Assembly: GCA_029379385.1 (NCBI GenBank)
Contig: CM055618.1
Location: forward strand, 4,164,134-4,228,133
Reading direction: 5' to 3'
DNA length: 64,000 bases
Source of the DNA: Quillaja saponaria
Taxonomy: Eukaryota; Streptophyta; Magnoliopsida; Fabales; Quillajaceae
Part shown: positions 1 to 13,304 of the stretch, one piece after another
How the letters are laid out: each line of letters opens with the position of its first letter
Position numbering within the stretch: position 1 is the first letter of the stretch
Made by a program: the position numbers and the translations under genes
The notes under the pieces: model-generated
Database searches by the model: none
What the model was told of the DNA's origin: nothing
The model's input: only the letters and a program-made list of their open reading frames with translations

Positions 1-364
1 TGTTTTTAGAAGCTCATTCCTCTTAAACTTTGATTGCACATCCTAAAGGTATGTTTAACTTTCTTGACACAAGTATATATTCTTATATATACCTTGAGAA
101 ATCAATTTAACTTACAAATATATATATATATTTTATTTTATTTTTTCGCATTCCAAATATTGACTTTAAATTAAATAATTATTTAATTTCTATCCAAAGC
201 TTAAATTAAGCTTTTTAATATTACCATGATTCCAATTTCAACTTTTAATTCATATCTTTAACTTTTCTATATCAAGATACTTGACTTCTAACTTATTTAT
301 TTCATAATCCTAATTAAGTTTAAAGGGGTCACAACTAACTCACTTAACTAATTCTTTAACTTTC
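1..364 (+). repeat. Family A LTR, interior fragment (outer copy A1, left part)
   Basis: The text resembles positions about 2,465-2,690 of the complete family A copy downstream, including the run around 'ccttgagaaatcaattt' and 'attccaaatattgac'. It therefore reads as the inside of an older A copy that was split by the insertion at 370. Its 5' end lies outside the window. There is no coding potential. Confidence 0.6.
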
Positions 365-369
365 ATCTC

Positions 370-3300
370 TGTCACACCCCTCATGGAGGCATGACCGGTA
401 AGAGGAATGGTAACCAAACCTCTGTAACCCTAACTTAATTATAGGATCGACTATGACGCTTGACCAACCGAAAAAAACCAAGAATTTATAAACACAAAAG
501 TTAACATTCAAAGTTTATTGATTAAAACAAACTGGCAGAGGTTCCTTGCACTAGGGAACATGCCTTAAAATACATTCATGTAGACTCTTTTATTACGCAA
601 CACAACACAAAGACAATAAGGAGCTCAGCTTCGTTCACATCTTCAACAAGACAAATACTAGAATATTACATCATACCAAATTTGACACCTACAGTTCTAA
701 TGTGACTACAAATTTCCATTCTTAATTGCAAATCTGAGATCCTGAAATTATCGTGCCACAGTCATTCGGCAAGTCCTAAGCTCGGCGATGCCATGTACAT
801 AACTCCTGTCACAAAAAAGAAATATCCACGAGAGAAGGGTGAGTCCTTTGGACTCTGTAAGTGGAAAATCTTACCCAAAGGGTACTAGCATCACCCAACA
901 TAAACGTATTACATATATAATAATTTCATGTAACATTGTTCATACCCTAATTCACATTACACGTATATATTTTAATCATCATAAATTAATTTATATAAAA
1001 CACAGGATATCAAATTAATCAAAGCAATAATATTATGCAAAGCAATCAAAGGGCCAACTAGTGACCTAGCCCCACACAACATTATCACCCCCTATCGGGC
1101 ATTTACATGACTGCACAACAAATTGATCTCCGTACACAATCCATCTCATTGGGGCTAAGCATTCAATAAAAAAAATATTTATCAGAATTAGAATTTTCTT
1201 ATGATTTTAAATTAGAACATTCTAGGTGCACCTGGATTTTTAATTTCGGAGATAAAAATCATTTTTCATAAAAACCTCAGTTTATTGGCCCTTATACAAA
1301 GCAATGTTAAACAAAGCAACCAATATCAAACAAACATAGTTCAAATAAATTATTGAGATACTCTACTTGTTTAATTTCCATATATCACGTATATTCAAAT
1401 AAACATATAATTACACATACTTATCTAGCCCCTAAAGGTAACAATTAACCACTCACTCGTAACCGATTCCATTCGTCACTCATATTGCGTCCACGTGTCT
1501 TATCAGGTCCGCATTAGAATCCGGAACTGAAATTCATATTCCCAAATATTACTTAGTTCATAAATGTTATTGTTATAATATTTTAATTATTAAACTCCTA
1601 TCTCAACTTGTATAGGTTTCTTTATGAAAGTTTTCCATTAAGCTATTAAATGTCAATTTATATGAATTGAACTTTATATGATAGGGATAAAAATAAAGAG
1701 ACATTTAGTGAATGTCTTGACAATGCATGGGTAGAAGAAACCATTAGAAAAGATAGAAAACATTTAGTGAATTAGAGATGTTGGAACTGTCCAAACTTGG
1801 GGTTTGGACCAGTGCCCACTTTAACTGTCATATCTTTCTCTAGAAAATTTCAAATCTAGTTTCGTAAAATTATAAAATACTAGACACATATAGATTTATA
1901 ATGGTATATCATTTGTAATTTTTGGATTTGTATAACAATACAGTTTATTCTTTGAAATTGCATCAAATTCTGCAAAAATGCAGGATTTTGATAGCTCTAA
2001 CTAACCTTAGTTAATTGAATATAAATTTCTCTAGGAAAAACAAAATCCAATTCCGTTTGTCGGGTTTGTTAATATACAGGTATATCTATCTTTCTTATTT
2101 ATAAACTTTTCCTAAAATTAGTCGTGAACCCACTCAATTTCTTACATGAACTGAAAACAGGGCACTAAAAATCCTGCATGAACTAGCCGGAGTCTAACAG
2201 CTTTAACTCACAACACACTTGGAACCAAGCTACGAAATTGAACTCTTAATTTAATTCTACCCTGAAGACACTCAAAATATCAATTTTCTGTTACTCATGA
2301 AATATGCCCCCTACACCCATTCAAAACCACTTAACTCTCATTTTGTTCATACCATTACTCACTTTCATTCACTCCTTAACCAACCCTTTGCTCTTGCTAT
2401 GAACTTTTTATTCAAACTTAATTAATACTTAACCTCCTAAGAATTGAATAACTAAGTTTTACTCATAAAGTTTTCATTTAGGCATTCTTACAAACATCTT
2501 AAGGGCATGTTTTATTCTAATTTATGAGTAAGTGTACATATATGCATATACCCCAAGAAAATCAATACAAGTTCTTCAAGTCAACATTGTTCATATTCCA
2601 AATATTACATTCAAAGTAAATTGGTTACTTTAAATCATTATGTACAATTCAATATTAACATAACCAATTTCCCATCACTTTTAAGCTCTAATTCTAAACT
2701 TTCCTTTACAACCCACATAACCCCCATATCTAATTCTTAATAAAACAAGAAGGAAAAGGTACCACCTACAAGGAAACATATAATTGAACGGAATTTGAGG
2801 TGATGAGAAGCTCACCAAACAAGATTGGGCGACTTGGTGTGTTGCAGCCATTTGATGGAGATGTTGCATGAGAGGGACGGCTAAACAAGATGGTCCCAGT
2901 CTAAAGTTGTTAACTTGAGGCAAACAAGGAGAACGAAATACCTTGGCTGTTAGGAGGAATTTACACTAGGCTGTAGGTAATCTCACACGACAAACAAGGC
3001 TGAAACACCGACAAAGAAAAGGTTAACGTGAAGTGGTTGCGGCTGTCAAGAGGAGGAGGTATGACTGTCCAAGAGGAAGAACCTTCATGCACGAATTGAA
3101 GAGGAATCAACCTCAAGTGTAGACTTCGGCAGCTTCAATAAAGGAGGAGGAACTAGAAATTTCTTGAAGGAATGAAGGAAAAACAAAACAGGGGAGGGCA
3201 AAAGAAATGGAGACAAGCAAAGGCGGTGGAAGGCTAGAGTCTCCAAAGGAACGGTCAAAGAGATAAAGAAAGAGAAAAGAAAAAAAAATAAAATTGATGG

Positions 3301-3710
3301 ATTAATATCGCATGTCAAAATCTAAGCACAATATAGATGTGGTGTATATTCATTCTTGTTATATATATATTGAATATGTGGTTTCAATTTATTCCTAGTT
3401 ATATACATATATATACACATGTTAATTGTATTCTTTATTTAATTTACTTGTGGTGAAGATTAAATCTTAATATATATATATATATATTAATTATTTACTC
3501 ACTTGGATTTACTTGGTCATAATATTATTTACTTTGTGACAACAAGTACACAATATATATATATAACGTATATTAAGGTTACACTAAGATACCGAATTAT
3601 AACATATTTAACTATACTATTATTTAATTAATTTGTTTATTCTATTACTTCACTTTACACATTGTGTGAAAAACTATATTTTTCGTTATTGAGTTACGAG
3701 GGTTATAACA
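370..3710 (+). mobile_element. Solo LTR, family A (copy A2), with 5-bp target duplication
   Basis: The element begins TGTCACACC and ends GGTTATAACA, so it has the TG...CA ends of an LTR. It is flanked by ATCTC at 365-369 and again at 3,711-3,715, a perfect 5-bp target duplication. No primer site, gag or pol lies inside, so 3,341 bp of LTR alone is the simplest reading: a solo LTR left by LTR-LTR recombination. The text around 841-900 and 1,030-1,160 recurs in the other A copies. The long LTR and its wording suggest a Tekay/Del-type Ty3/gypsy parent, but that is inference. An alternative is a complete non-autonomous element with TG...CA ends. Short open frames inside are not genes. Confidence 0.88.
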
Positions 3711-3715
3711 ATCTC

Positions 3716-4631
3716 AACATGATTTATACACGTCTAACGTTAACATACATATTTTACTTCCAAAACCTCCTTAAACAAACCATTTTTCCACCGACAAGCT
3801 ATAAATTATATCTTTTTAACTATCAATTTCATTTTTCTAACTAAATTCAAAGGTGCATAATTTTGATTCATCTAAGGTCATTGACTAATACCTATTTAAC
3901 CCTCCAAAACAGGGGACAACAGCTTGGTCACAAAGCTGCTACTAGGCCACACAATTCCCATATAACACCCACACATAGCCATAACACATAACCAAACCTT
4001 AAGCTTATGGTTGAGAAGTACCTCCATACGGCTGGACTAAAATTTTTCTAAAAAAAAAAAACAAGGCAACCACAACTATAAAGGAGAACCAAGTACACCA
4101 GCCCTAAATAAAGAAGTTCACTCATGGTTAAGGAGGAAAACTAGAAAAGGGAGTTGATAATTCACACTTAATTGCAACAAGGAGGAAAAATTCTAAAAAT
4201 TTCCTAGCTACACACAAGTTGACGTTGAGGAGGAAGAAGATGGAGGTCTCGGTCAAATTGGAGAAAAAGAAAGGTGGTGGAACAATGGATAAAGCAAGGA
4301 AAAAGGAAAAAAAGTGGAATTAAGAAAAAGACAAACATCCAAAAGTAAGTCTAAAATGAGATTTGTATCAAGTGTATATATATATATATATTAATCACTT
4401 CTCCACCAAATCATGTAATTAATACATGTGCCCCACTTACTAAACTTTACACAAGATAAAAAAAAATCAAATTCTAATTCAACTAATAATTTTCTAATTA
4501 CATGTGTACATATATACATACATACAAGTGTTTATTTATTTTGATTCTAGCTTGCATAAAATTTTATCCACCTAGTCACTCAAATTATGTATGAACATTA
4601 TAAAATGACATTAAACAATGGGCTTATAACA
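3716..4631 (+). repeat. Family A LTR, 3' part of outer copy A1
   Basis: This continues copy A1 after the A2 insertion. It holds the same purine-rich stretch (about 4,100-4,330) and the same TA-rich stretch as the end of A2, and finishes GGCTTATAACA, matching the 3' terminus of A2. With 1-364 it makes one LTR split by A2. Confidence 0.7.
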
Positions 4632-6330
4632 ACCTGGCAAAGTCTATTATCAGTAACTGTCATCCTCTAGATCCTGTTACTAAAAAAATAACCACAGAAG
4701 AAGGATGAGTCCTACGGACTTCGTGAGTGGAAAATTGTACCCAAAGGGTACTAGCATCACCCAACACATATAGAGAATATATTATCAATTAATATCAACA
4801 TGTCATATATTTTAAAACTACTAAGATTAGACATATACAAAGACGGAAATATAAAACCTAGCTAACACATTTCAATTTTGTACACTGTATAATCCACTAA
4901 AACAATCAAGACAATCAAAACATACAAAGCAAGCAAAGGGGCAACAGAGTAACTCAGCCCCGCACAACAGTATCTCTCCCCCCACCGGGCATTTATGAGA
5001 CCGCACAGCAGGTTAATTCTCTGTACACAATCCATCTCATCGGGGTTGAGCACTCATTTCTTTTATAACAATTGTCATAATCAAAGTATTTCCTATCAAA
5101 ATGTCATATCAAAATATAGGTGCACCTAGATTTCAATTTCGGAAATAAAAATCATTTCTCAGAAAAATATCACTTCGCTGGCCCTTATCAACCACAACCA
5201 TTATCAAACAAACATAATTCTAATAAATCACTGAAATAATGCACTTGCTTATTTTCCATATATCACATCTATTTAAATACATATATAATTACACATAATA
5301 ATCTAGCCCCAAAGGTAACAGTTAACCACTCACTTTTAATCGATTTCATTCGTTACTTTGTTTTTAATTCCAAATAATACTCAGTTCATAAACATTATTG
5401 TTATTATCATTTAATTATTAAGCTGATATATATAAACTTATATAGGTCTTTTTATGAAAGTTATCTATGAAGCCATTACATGTTAAGTACTATGAATTGT
5501 ACTTTATGTGATAAGGTTGTTAATGAAGAGACATTTTAGATATCTTGATAATGCATAGGGTAGAAAGAAACTATTAGAAAAGATAGAAAAACACTAATGA
5601 GTTAAAGATATTGAAACTGTCCAAACTTGAGATTTGGACCAGTGTTCACTTTAATAGTCATATCTTCTTCTAGGAAATTCCAAATCCAGTTTCGTAAAAT
5701 TTATAAAATGCTAGACACATGTAGCTTTATAATGTTATATCATTTGAAATTTTTAGATTTATATATCAATACAGTTTATTCTTTGAATTTGCATCAAATT
5801 ATGTAAAACGTATGATTTTTGGTAGCTTTGACCTTACCTTAATTAATTGAACATAACTTTCTCTAGGAAAAAGGAAATCCAATTCCATTTATTAGATTTA
5901 TTAATAGACAAGTATATCTTTCTAGATAGGTATCATATGTATTATTTGGATGTGTATATTAATATAGTTAATTCTTTAAAGTTTACTTCTTTTAGGTATT
6001 TCACAACCTCCTTGGATATATATTTATTTTCACTTACATACTAAATCAAATTTAATAAAATCAAGTTGAAATATTAACTTTAGGAAGTTAGCTAGCTTTC
6101 TTATTTAGAAACTTTTTCTAAAATCAGCCTTGAACTAACTTAATCCTAACATAAACAAAAACAGGGCACTATAAAAATTCTGGTTGCCAACCTTTGATTC
6201 CGATGCTCATAAAATCCTTATACTTGGGGAATAAATTACGAAAATTTTTAGTCTAGTGTCTCAAGATATTAGAAATGAGCTAAGTATTCCCCTAAAAATC
6301 CTGAAACTTTATAACAAAGACTTGACTTAA
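4632..6330 (+). repeat. Family A LTR, interior fragment (copy A3)
   Basis: Starting directly after the 3' terminus of A1, the sequence matches the family A interior from about position 750 of A2 onward. Examples are 'cccaaagggtactagcatc' at about 4,740 and the block at 5,590-5,900. The join looks like A1 inserted into A3, with the 5' part of A3 off the left edge. Similarity fades after about 6,200-6,330. Confidence 0.65.
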
Positions 6331-7632
6331 GATAACACACAAGTATAATTTCCGGATTTATCATGTTCATGCCAACCTCATATGCGTGTGTGTGCAAGGC
6401 ATTGTCACTAGAGTTAGATGGCTTTCAAAATATTCTCTAGATAACTCAAAGGCTAATCTTAATTCCTTAAACTTCGTCTTTCCTTCCTCTTTCCACTAAT
6501 GTAGGCTAGTACTTAGTCAAAAATCAATAGGTCTTTTATTTAACTTGTAATGTCAAGTTAGGGTAAAGGTTTGATGAAATGAAATTTTTGGCTCAAATAC
6601 CCTAAGCACAATTTCTTTGCATGAATTCACCTTTCTTTTCCCACCTTTTCTTTTCATGGCGTTAGTTCCCACATACTCAGGCTTCAACTATTTTATCTCA
6701 TGATTTTATCTCCCGATATATTTCTTCTTTGTGTGGCATAAATATTCTTCACTTTTTCCTTCATTTTCCTTCTTTTATTATTTCTACCAAACCTTTGGGA
6801 TCATCAAGGAATTTTCATATATTCTCTCAACTTAATTTTTATCAAGTGGGGATGATCACATAATATCTTTTTTTCCTTTTTCTTCCTTGTAATGCACTCC
6901 TTCTCAAAGACTTGCTTCAAGCTCATTCTCTTTTGTGAACTTAATGAAACTGCATATTGAATGTGCTTAATGTAATAAGGTTCAAATGGGTCTTACAAAC
7001 AAAGGATTGGTTAGAATACGCATGTGTTAGAAAGAAAAATAGGCATTAGGCTCTTTTATGGGTAACTATAGAAATATAAAATCATTGGTTGATATACAAA
7101 GGTTTTATCGGTCCAAAAATAGCCTAAATCATATTCTCAACTAGCTTCACCTAGGATTTCACCTCAATAGAGTTCTTACTCATTAAAGAAGTCAAAAAGA
7201 GTCTAGGTGGGTTTATAAAGAAAAAATCATTAAAAGCATCAACCCTAGGTGACAATAGCCTTGTGTAGTGTGTATATATATATATATGAAGTATATGCCC
7301 TAATTATAACAAATTCAAAAAAAAATATTCACATGATATCAAAATCAAAATTAATGCACAAATAATACTATCATGAGCATAATGGAATATTAGAGCATCA
7401 TTAACAACTTAAATTGCAATATTGTTAACACGATATGGGAAAGGGAAACATAATACAACCTAATTAGACTATCTAAACCATTGCACATAATCGGGGGTTG
7501 ACCAAGCATACAAAAATAGAGAATTATTACAAAATTTTAAGTTGCCCCCTAAACCTATACTAAATATTGTCCCAATGTTTAAAGGAAAGCAAAAATTAAC
7601 ACAAAGAAAGACAAAAGTTAAACAAAATCCCT
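6331..7632. other. Non-coding flank, no gene seen
   Basis: This is AT-rich sequence with a TA dinucleotide run near 7,270. It lies downstream of the minus-strand transposon gene at 7,633-8,686 and is probably that element's 3' non-coding part. No ORF, RNA gene or terminal repeat was recognised. Confidence 0.4.
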
Positions 7633-8686
7633 TCAGTCATCGATATCCTCCTCGGGAGTTGGGAATGGGGCTGGTGGCACAAGACAAGGAGGGAAAGTGG
7701 AAGGGTCCCATCCTCCTTGCTGCAGCATCATCGATAACAACTGGTTGTTTTGGTGGTTGATAGCATGGTTATGCTGCCAATGTTCATATTGCACTTCCAA
7801 ACGCAAAATGCGATGAGCCAAAGTTAATTTATGTGTACCAATGGGTTGAGTTAGAGCTGCTGGATCTCCTTCTCCTGCTTCAGCATTCCAGAGCAGAAAT
7901 TTATTTATGAGCTTGTCATTAATGGTACCTTTTTACTAAACCAAAGGTTTTGTGTCCTCCCAAAGCACCCCAGCCTCACGACATAGTTTAGTGATGAAAG
8001 AGGGGAACTATATTCCCAAATGTCTACTGTTCGCAGCCTGCAATATGACACTATAAATAATCCTACCAGCGTCAATGGACATACCTCGAATAATGGTATA
8101 AACCAGAATAGCTCTCTCCTTAGTCATGTGCTAGCATGTCTACCGAGGATGTTGGCAAGGACAAAGTAATACCATGCCCTTGTAGGGGCTAGCAACTGAC
8201 TAGTCCTAAAGTGAACTGGTTCTTAATTAGTCAACTTCCAAATGGAGCCTTGATAGCACAATGCACTGATAACCTTATCATAATCTACTATCCCACTTAC
8301 ATAGGTCATATACTCATCAATTTCAGGAATATCTAGAATGCCATAGTAGGCATTGATTGTTGTGCTTGTGAATGATAACATTTTTTTCTCAAACTATGAC
8401 TCTACTGTCAGTGTGTTCTACCAAATTAGCATGGAACTCTTGAGTCCACTGCAATGACTCCAGTTGGGGGCTTTTCACATAGCTTAGCCCAATATCTATT
8501 TTCAATCAGATTGTCCATCCCCAATAAGTAATCAGGGCTGAGGTGGAGACCTCGTTGTGCCATAATCTTTTTCGTTGCAAGCCCATCATAGAAACTCTTC
8601 TCTATAGCAGTAGAGAGGAACCAGCTATTATCAAAACTTAGTCTAGAGGATCAAGCACGCTTGGTAGCCTTAGTCTTCAGTCCCAT
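7633..8686 (-). pseudogene. Decayed plant transposon-protein gene (PF20167-like)
   Basis: Reading the minus strand from an ATG at 8,686 gives a protein of about 350 residues that resembles the 'putative plant transposon protein' domain found in many plant transposable elements. Recognisable stretches include SFDNSWFLST near the N-terminus, a GLHLSPDYLLGMDNLIENRY-like segment near residue 60, and an acidic end, TPEEDIDD, just before the stop at 7,633. Several in-frame stops and at least one frameshift break it. The biochemical role of this family is not established. It lies between two family A LTR fragments on the opposite strand. Assignment is from memory of the family, without a profile search. 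Confidence 0.55.
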
Positions 8687-9190
8687 TAACCTGAAAAACA
8701 AAAATAATATAATCCCAAACTCCAAAATACCCAGAGCCTATTAATCAACAAAAAGGGTCTTAGACCCACACAACACTTAACAAGATTCTTAGGCATGCTA
8801 TCATATCATCCATTCATTACCCATCATTATGCATCATTCCTCCCCAAACCTATTTCACTATCATCAACTTATCAAGAACATTCAAGAATTATAGAGGTAG
8901 GGGTCATAATGAGAGATATAGATTCATATTTCCACAATTGTATTCAACAAAACCCAAGAACTCAGAATTAAGATTGAAAACATAACACCCATGTCACTAG
9001 AAATCCAAACTCAAAAACTAACCACAATCCCCAAAATATAAGTTTCAACCCACTATCTAACAAGCAAGTAAGTATATAATCATAAGAAAAGCATCTTTCC
9101 TATCAAAATATTTTAAGGTTCAAAGAGAAACTTACTTAAGTTGAAGAAAAGTGTAGTGGCATGTAAACCATACTGAAGGAGAGGAGAATC
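8687..9190 (-). other. Probable 5' UTR intron of the transposon-protein gene
   Basis: On the minus strand a donor-like GTAAGT lies near 9,140 and an acceptor-like tttttcag near 8,693, directly before GTTAATGGGACTG and the ATG at 8,686. The stretch between is AT-rich without reading frames. This is consistent with a 5' leader intron. Confidence 0.35.
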
Positions 9191-9219
9191 GTGCAAGAGT
9201 GAATAAATTGACAAGAAAT

Positions 9220-10310
9220 AACATATAGTTAATTAATATCCACATAACATAAATTTCAAAATAACTAAGGTTACGAGTACACTAATTTCGAAAAACGTAA
9301 AACTGAGCAAGCACAGTTCAAGTAGTACTTTGTACAATCCAATCAAAACAATCAAGGCATACAAATCATACAAAGGGCCAATCGAGTAACCCAGCCCTGC
9401 ATACCATATATCGTCCCACCGGACATTTTTTTCACCCACACACCAAATATAATCACCATACACAATCCATCCCACTAGAGATGAGCACTCAATCATTTTA
9501 AAACACTTATAAGAATAAGAATATCTCATATCAAAATATCAAATCAAAATATCCTAGGTGCACTTGGATTTCAATTTTTGGAAGTAAAAATAATCTCGGA
9601 GAAAAATTCACTTCATTGGCCCTTTATCAACCACAAACAATTTCAAACATCAACCATAATTCAAATAACTCAGGTAGCAATTAACCACTCACCGTATACC
9701 GCTTTTACTACACATGTTTATTTTTCCATATAACATATCTATTCAAATACACATAACAATTTAGCAACCACAAGGTAGCAATTAACCACTCACCGTATAC
9801 CGCTTTTATTAGTCACTCTCTCTTGCGTTTATGTGCATTATTGGCTTAACCACAAATTTCGGAGCTGCAATTAAATTTTCCAAGTATTACTTAGTTTGTT
9901 AATTCATTAGTTATAACCCTTTTAATTTACAAAAATCTAGAGTTATTAAGTGTCAAGTATTTATTTAAAATTAACCTTCTTTTAGGCATTTTCTCATTAT
10001 CTTGGAGATATGTTCGATTTCCACTTATATACTTAACCAAATTTAACAAAACCAAGTTTAAACATTATCTTTAAGAAGTTAACTATCTTTTTATTCAGAA
10101 ATTTTTTCTAAAATCAACCTTGAACTCACTTAAATCCTCACACAAACATAAATAGCTCACTGTAAAATTTCTGGTTTCTTGACTCGAATTCTAATGCTTG
10201 TAGATTTCTCATACTTGGAAAATAAATTATGAAACTTTCCAGTTTAGCTTATCAAGGTGTTATGAATATTTCATCTTCAGCACTCCACTCCTAAATCAAC
10301 CTTTAAGAAT
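9220..10310 (+). repeat. Family A LTR, interior fragment (copy A4)
   Basis: The sequence matches family A from about position 960 to 2,280 of A2, for example around 9,340-9,480 and 10,020-10,160. It is closer in wording to A3 than to A2. Both LTR ends are missing. A short internal duplication repeats 'gtagcaattaaccactcacc' at about 9,673 and 9,775. No coding content. Confidence 0.6.
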
Positions 10311-10414
10311 TCCTAACATCAAATAGATTCAGTAAGGACCCGAAAATGACAACTATGACTTCTAACACCCCTAAAATATACATTTTAAGACTTGCACCAT
10401 TCCATAATTGTTCC

Positions 10415-11327
10415 TTAATTGTCAACGTAAGAAAGAACCTAATGGGTTACAGACTTTAATTGACTTAAGTTAAGAACCTAGAAGGATTAATGGAATCTTG
10501 GAATTAATAGATAACTTCCTAGTATATAAGGGTAAAAAGGTAATTATTACCTACACATATATGGGAAGACTAGTTTCCTTGAAAGCCAAGAAAAGATCTA
10601 GTAGGAATCCTAATTGGATTTAGGCCACTAGGAGTCTAAAGGCCCATTAAGTATTCATAATAGGATTACGGATTATTAAAGGAGTTTAGGGGCTTGGGCT
10701 TTGAGCTTTAGGTTTAACGAAATCCTAAGCATAGAAGGATTATAATTCCCTAAGCCCTAGTCGCCCCCTATTTATGTATAAGCAAAAGGGATTTTGGCTA
10801 AGGGGCTAATTACTAAGCTTGAATGCAAAACACTGGTGACATTCAACCAAGCAAGGATTAGAAGAAGGAGTTCTTGACAATTTATCCTCCATTAGCCATG
10901 ACCCCTTAGTTGAAGCAAAGGAGTTTTTTCTTCAAGCACAATCCTCCATTAACAATTCAACCAAGTGGAAGATGGCAAGTATCCTAATGGTAAATCGATT
11001 ACTTCGAATCCTTTTTGAAAACAAAAATGGATTTTTAACCATCATTTGTGTGAACTATTTCACTAGAGGTTTATTCATTTGAATAGCTTACTAAACATTA
11101 GTCATACTTTGTGTTTGATTAGGAAAAACGTTTTGATGATTTATGGAGGAACTTTAAGCATCCTTGCTAAAGAATAAAACTAGTTGTATGATGAAAGCTT
11201 CAAGAGGTTTGTTTTAATCTTTTGCTTTCATAAAATATATATTTAAATTGAATACGTAGGTTCTTGGTTAGGAAAAATTTTAATTCTGTTGCTTATGCAT
11301 GTGATGCATGACCCTAGATTTCCCAAC
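10415..11327 (+). repeat. Family E LTR (copia-like), copy E1
   Basis: The opening block (10,415-10,790) recurs at 11,725-12,070 and, inverted, at 63,546-63,750. The 3' end near 11,290-11,327 (ending TTTCCCAACA) looks like the end of a copia-type LTR, with CA at the terminus. A degenerate ATT...ATC motif after it could be a lost primer site. A TATA-like 'ctatttatgtataagc' lies at about 10,769. No reading frame was recognised between 11,328 and 11,559. Confidence 0.5.
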
Positions 11328-11559
11328 AATTCCAGGAATCTTTGCAAAGTGAAAGAGATTGTGAAAAGTGTTTTCTTGAATCTCTTTAAGGAACAAAACA
11401 TAAAGTTGGTTTCAAGTACAAATGGATTTAGACAAAGATAGGGTTGACACTAGAATTCGTGCCATATGTCTAACTTATGATCTGTTTAATTAAAGGATTG
11501 AATTACACGATAACCAAGTACTGAAAAGTTTGATTAATGATCTTAACTTCTCACTTGTA

Positions 11560-12100
11560 CGTAGGTGGTCTTGATACATTACTAGATATCAATCTCGATC
11601 TATGAAAATAAGTTGGTTGGTTTAGCAAAACCAAAGTTAAATTAAAACTGTTTTAATTTAACCATACTTCTTAGGAAGTATCCAATTATATTTTTTGCAA
11701 ACGTACGAGAGACCTTAATGAGCTACTCACTTTAATTGACTTAGGTTAAGAATCTAAAAGGATAAATGGAGTTTGGGAATTAATTGGTAACTTACAAGAA
11801 TTTAAGGGTAAAAAGGTAATTAATACCTATACACATGTGGAAAGAGTACATATTTTCTTGAAAGTTAAGAAAAAGTCCAGTCGGAATCCTAATTGGATTT
11901 GGAATCTTAGCTGGATTTAGGCCACTAGGAGTTGAAAGACCCATTAGTAATCATAATAGGATTATGGATTATTAAAAGAGATTTGGGCCTTAGGTTTTAG
12001 GTTTAATTGAAACCTAAAAAAAGAAGGATTATAATTCCTGAGCCCTAGACACCCCTTTTATATGTTAATGCTAAGGGATTTCAGCCATCATGCAAGTGAC
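11560..12100 (+). repeat. Family E LTR, partial copy E2
   Basis: The segment shares its first 150 bases with the inverted copy at 63,546-63,889 (for example 'ggtttagcaaaaccaaagtt') and its later part with E1. Its 3' half is missing and sequence similarity stops near 12,100. E1 and E2 are direct repeats about 1.3 kb apart and could be the two LTRs of a gutted element. Confidence 0.55.
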
Positions 12101-12117
12101 AATCACAAGAGACATAT

Positions 12118-13304
12118 TGTAACACCCCTGCATACTATAAGATAAAATATGCACCCCAATGTTTTGATTATTCTATAATATGGATAAATGCTATAGCACC
12201 TCCTATAACTCCACACACTCTTCTATAGGATAGATGTGTTATCACTTAACTTGTATCACAATGGAAAATATTTATGATATATGGACCCATTTGAATGTTA
12301 GTATAACATATATTCTTTAATAGCCAAGATACAACATATTTTCTAATTAAACGCACTGACCCATACACCAACAACGAATTAAAATATACATATAATTAAT
12401 TATCAGAGTTTACGGATTACATGTGAGGTTAATACATTAAAAATAAAGGATTAGCAATTAATAACTATTTAGTCAACTATAAATCACTATATAATAAAAG
12501 ATTTCTTGATGGCTTCAAAATATGCATTCATTGTCTATAAAAGACTCCAAGGCATCTCAGTACGCCACAACATCCCCGCCATTCGCGGCTTTCACGAGCA
12601 CAACTATCCTAAAAGGGATCCTCCAATTGGTATTCCTTAATACCTCCCGATCATCCTTTATAACATTAGGGATCCACACCAGTTCCTCCTTCACCTCAAC
12701 CATAGGTACTTCATAACCTGGTACCTCATCCACTAACTCCTCCCTGACTAGTTCCACTAATCAAGGAACCTCCTCTCTAATATTCTCAATGACCACATTA
12801 CTTCCAACACTCTCACTTGCAACACTATTGTCAACATCACCATTAACACCTTCTCTAACATCACCTGGACCTTGCTAACCTGGCGCCCCAAAGGGATCCT
12901 CCATAGGGTATCCCTTCCTAAGGGATCAATGTACACATATTCTCTTGTGAGAAACGATAACTGATGTACATGATATGCATGACTAGTTTGCTACATCCAA
13001 GACCACCATAAAGCGCAACCACAAACATACTACATCTTTTATTAACAAACGAATCTGAGACACCAGTTAGAAAACAATGAGACAAAAATCTCAGTAGATA
13101 TACACATATATTTAAAAAAAAAAAAATACGTGTCCCATTTTATAAAATTGAAAAGATGCAGTGCATGTATGTGAAAACCAATTATGAATGTGTTGACTAT
13201 CCACAGGTTGGGGTAGCTTGTCAGGAAACATCCCCAGCCAAATCAGGGCTACTAAGTACTCAAGGGGTCCAAATCCACTACTACATATGCTCAAATAGGA
13301 GGAT
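12118..13304. other. Unassigned region with a broken acidic minus-strand frame
   Basis: TGTAACACCCC at 12,118 looks like an LTR start, but no matching copy is visible in the window. On the minus strand from about 12,960 to 12,557 a frame with one stop encodes a Glu/Asp/Val-rich stretch (residues such as VREELVDEVPGYEVP). I do not recognise it; a retroelement accessory frame or gag linker is possible. From 12,960 to 13,304 nothing is recognisable. Confidence 0.3.

Noticed and set aside
2681..3318. Two minus-strand open frames of 77-80 codons
   Set aside because: They lie inside the family A LTR, are low-complexity or Leu/Phe/Ser-rich antisense readings of a purine-rich repeat, and have no counterpart in the other copies.
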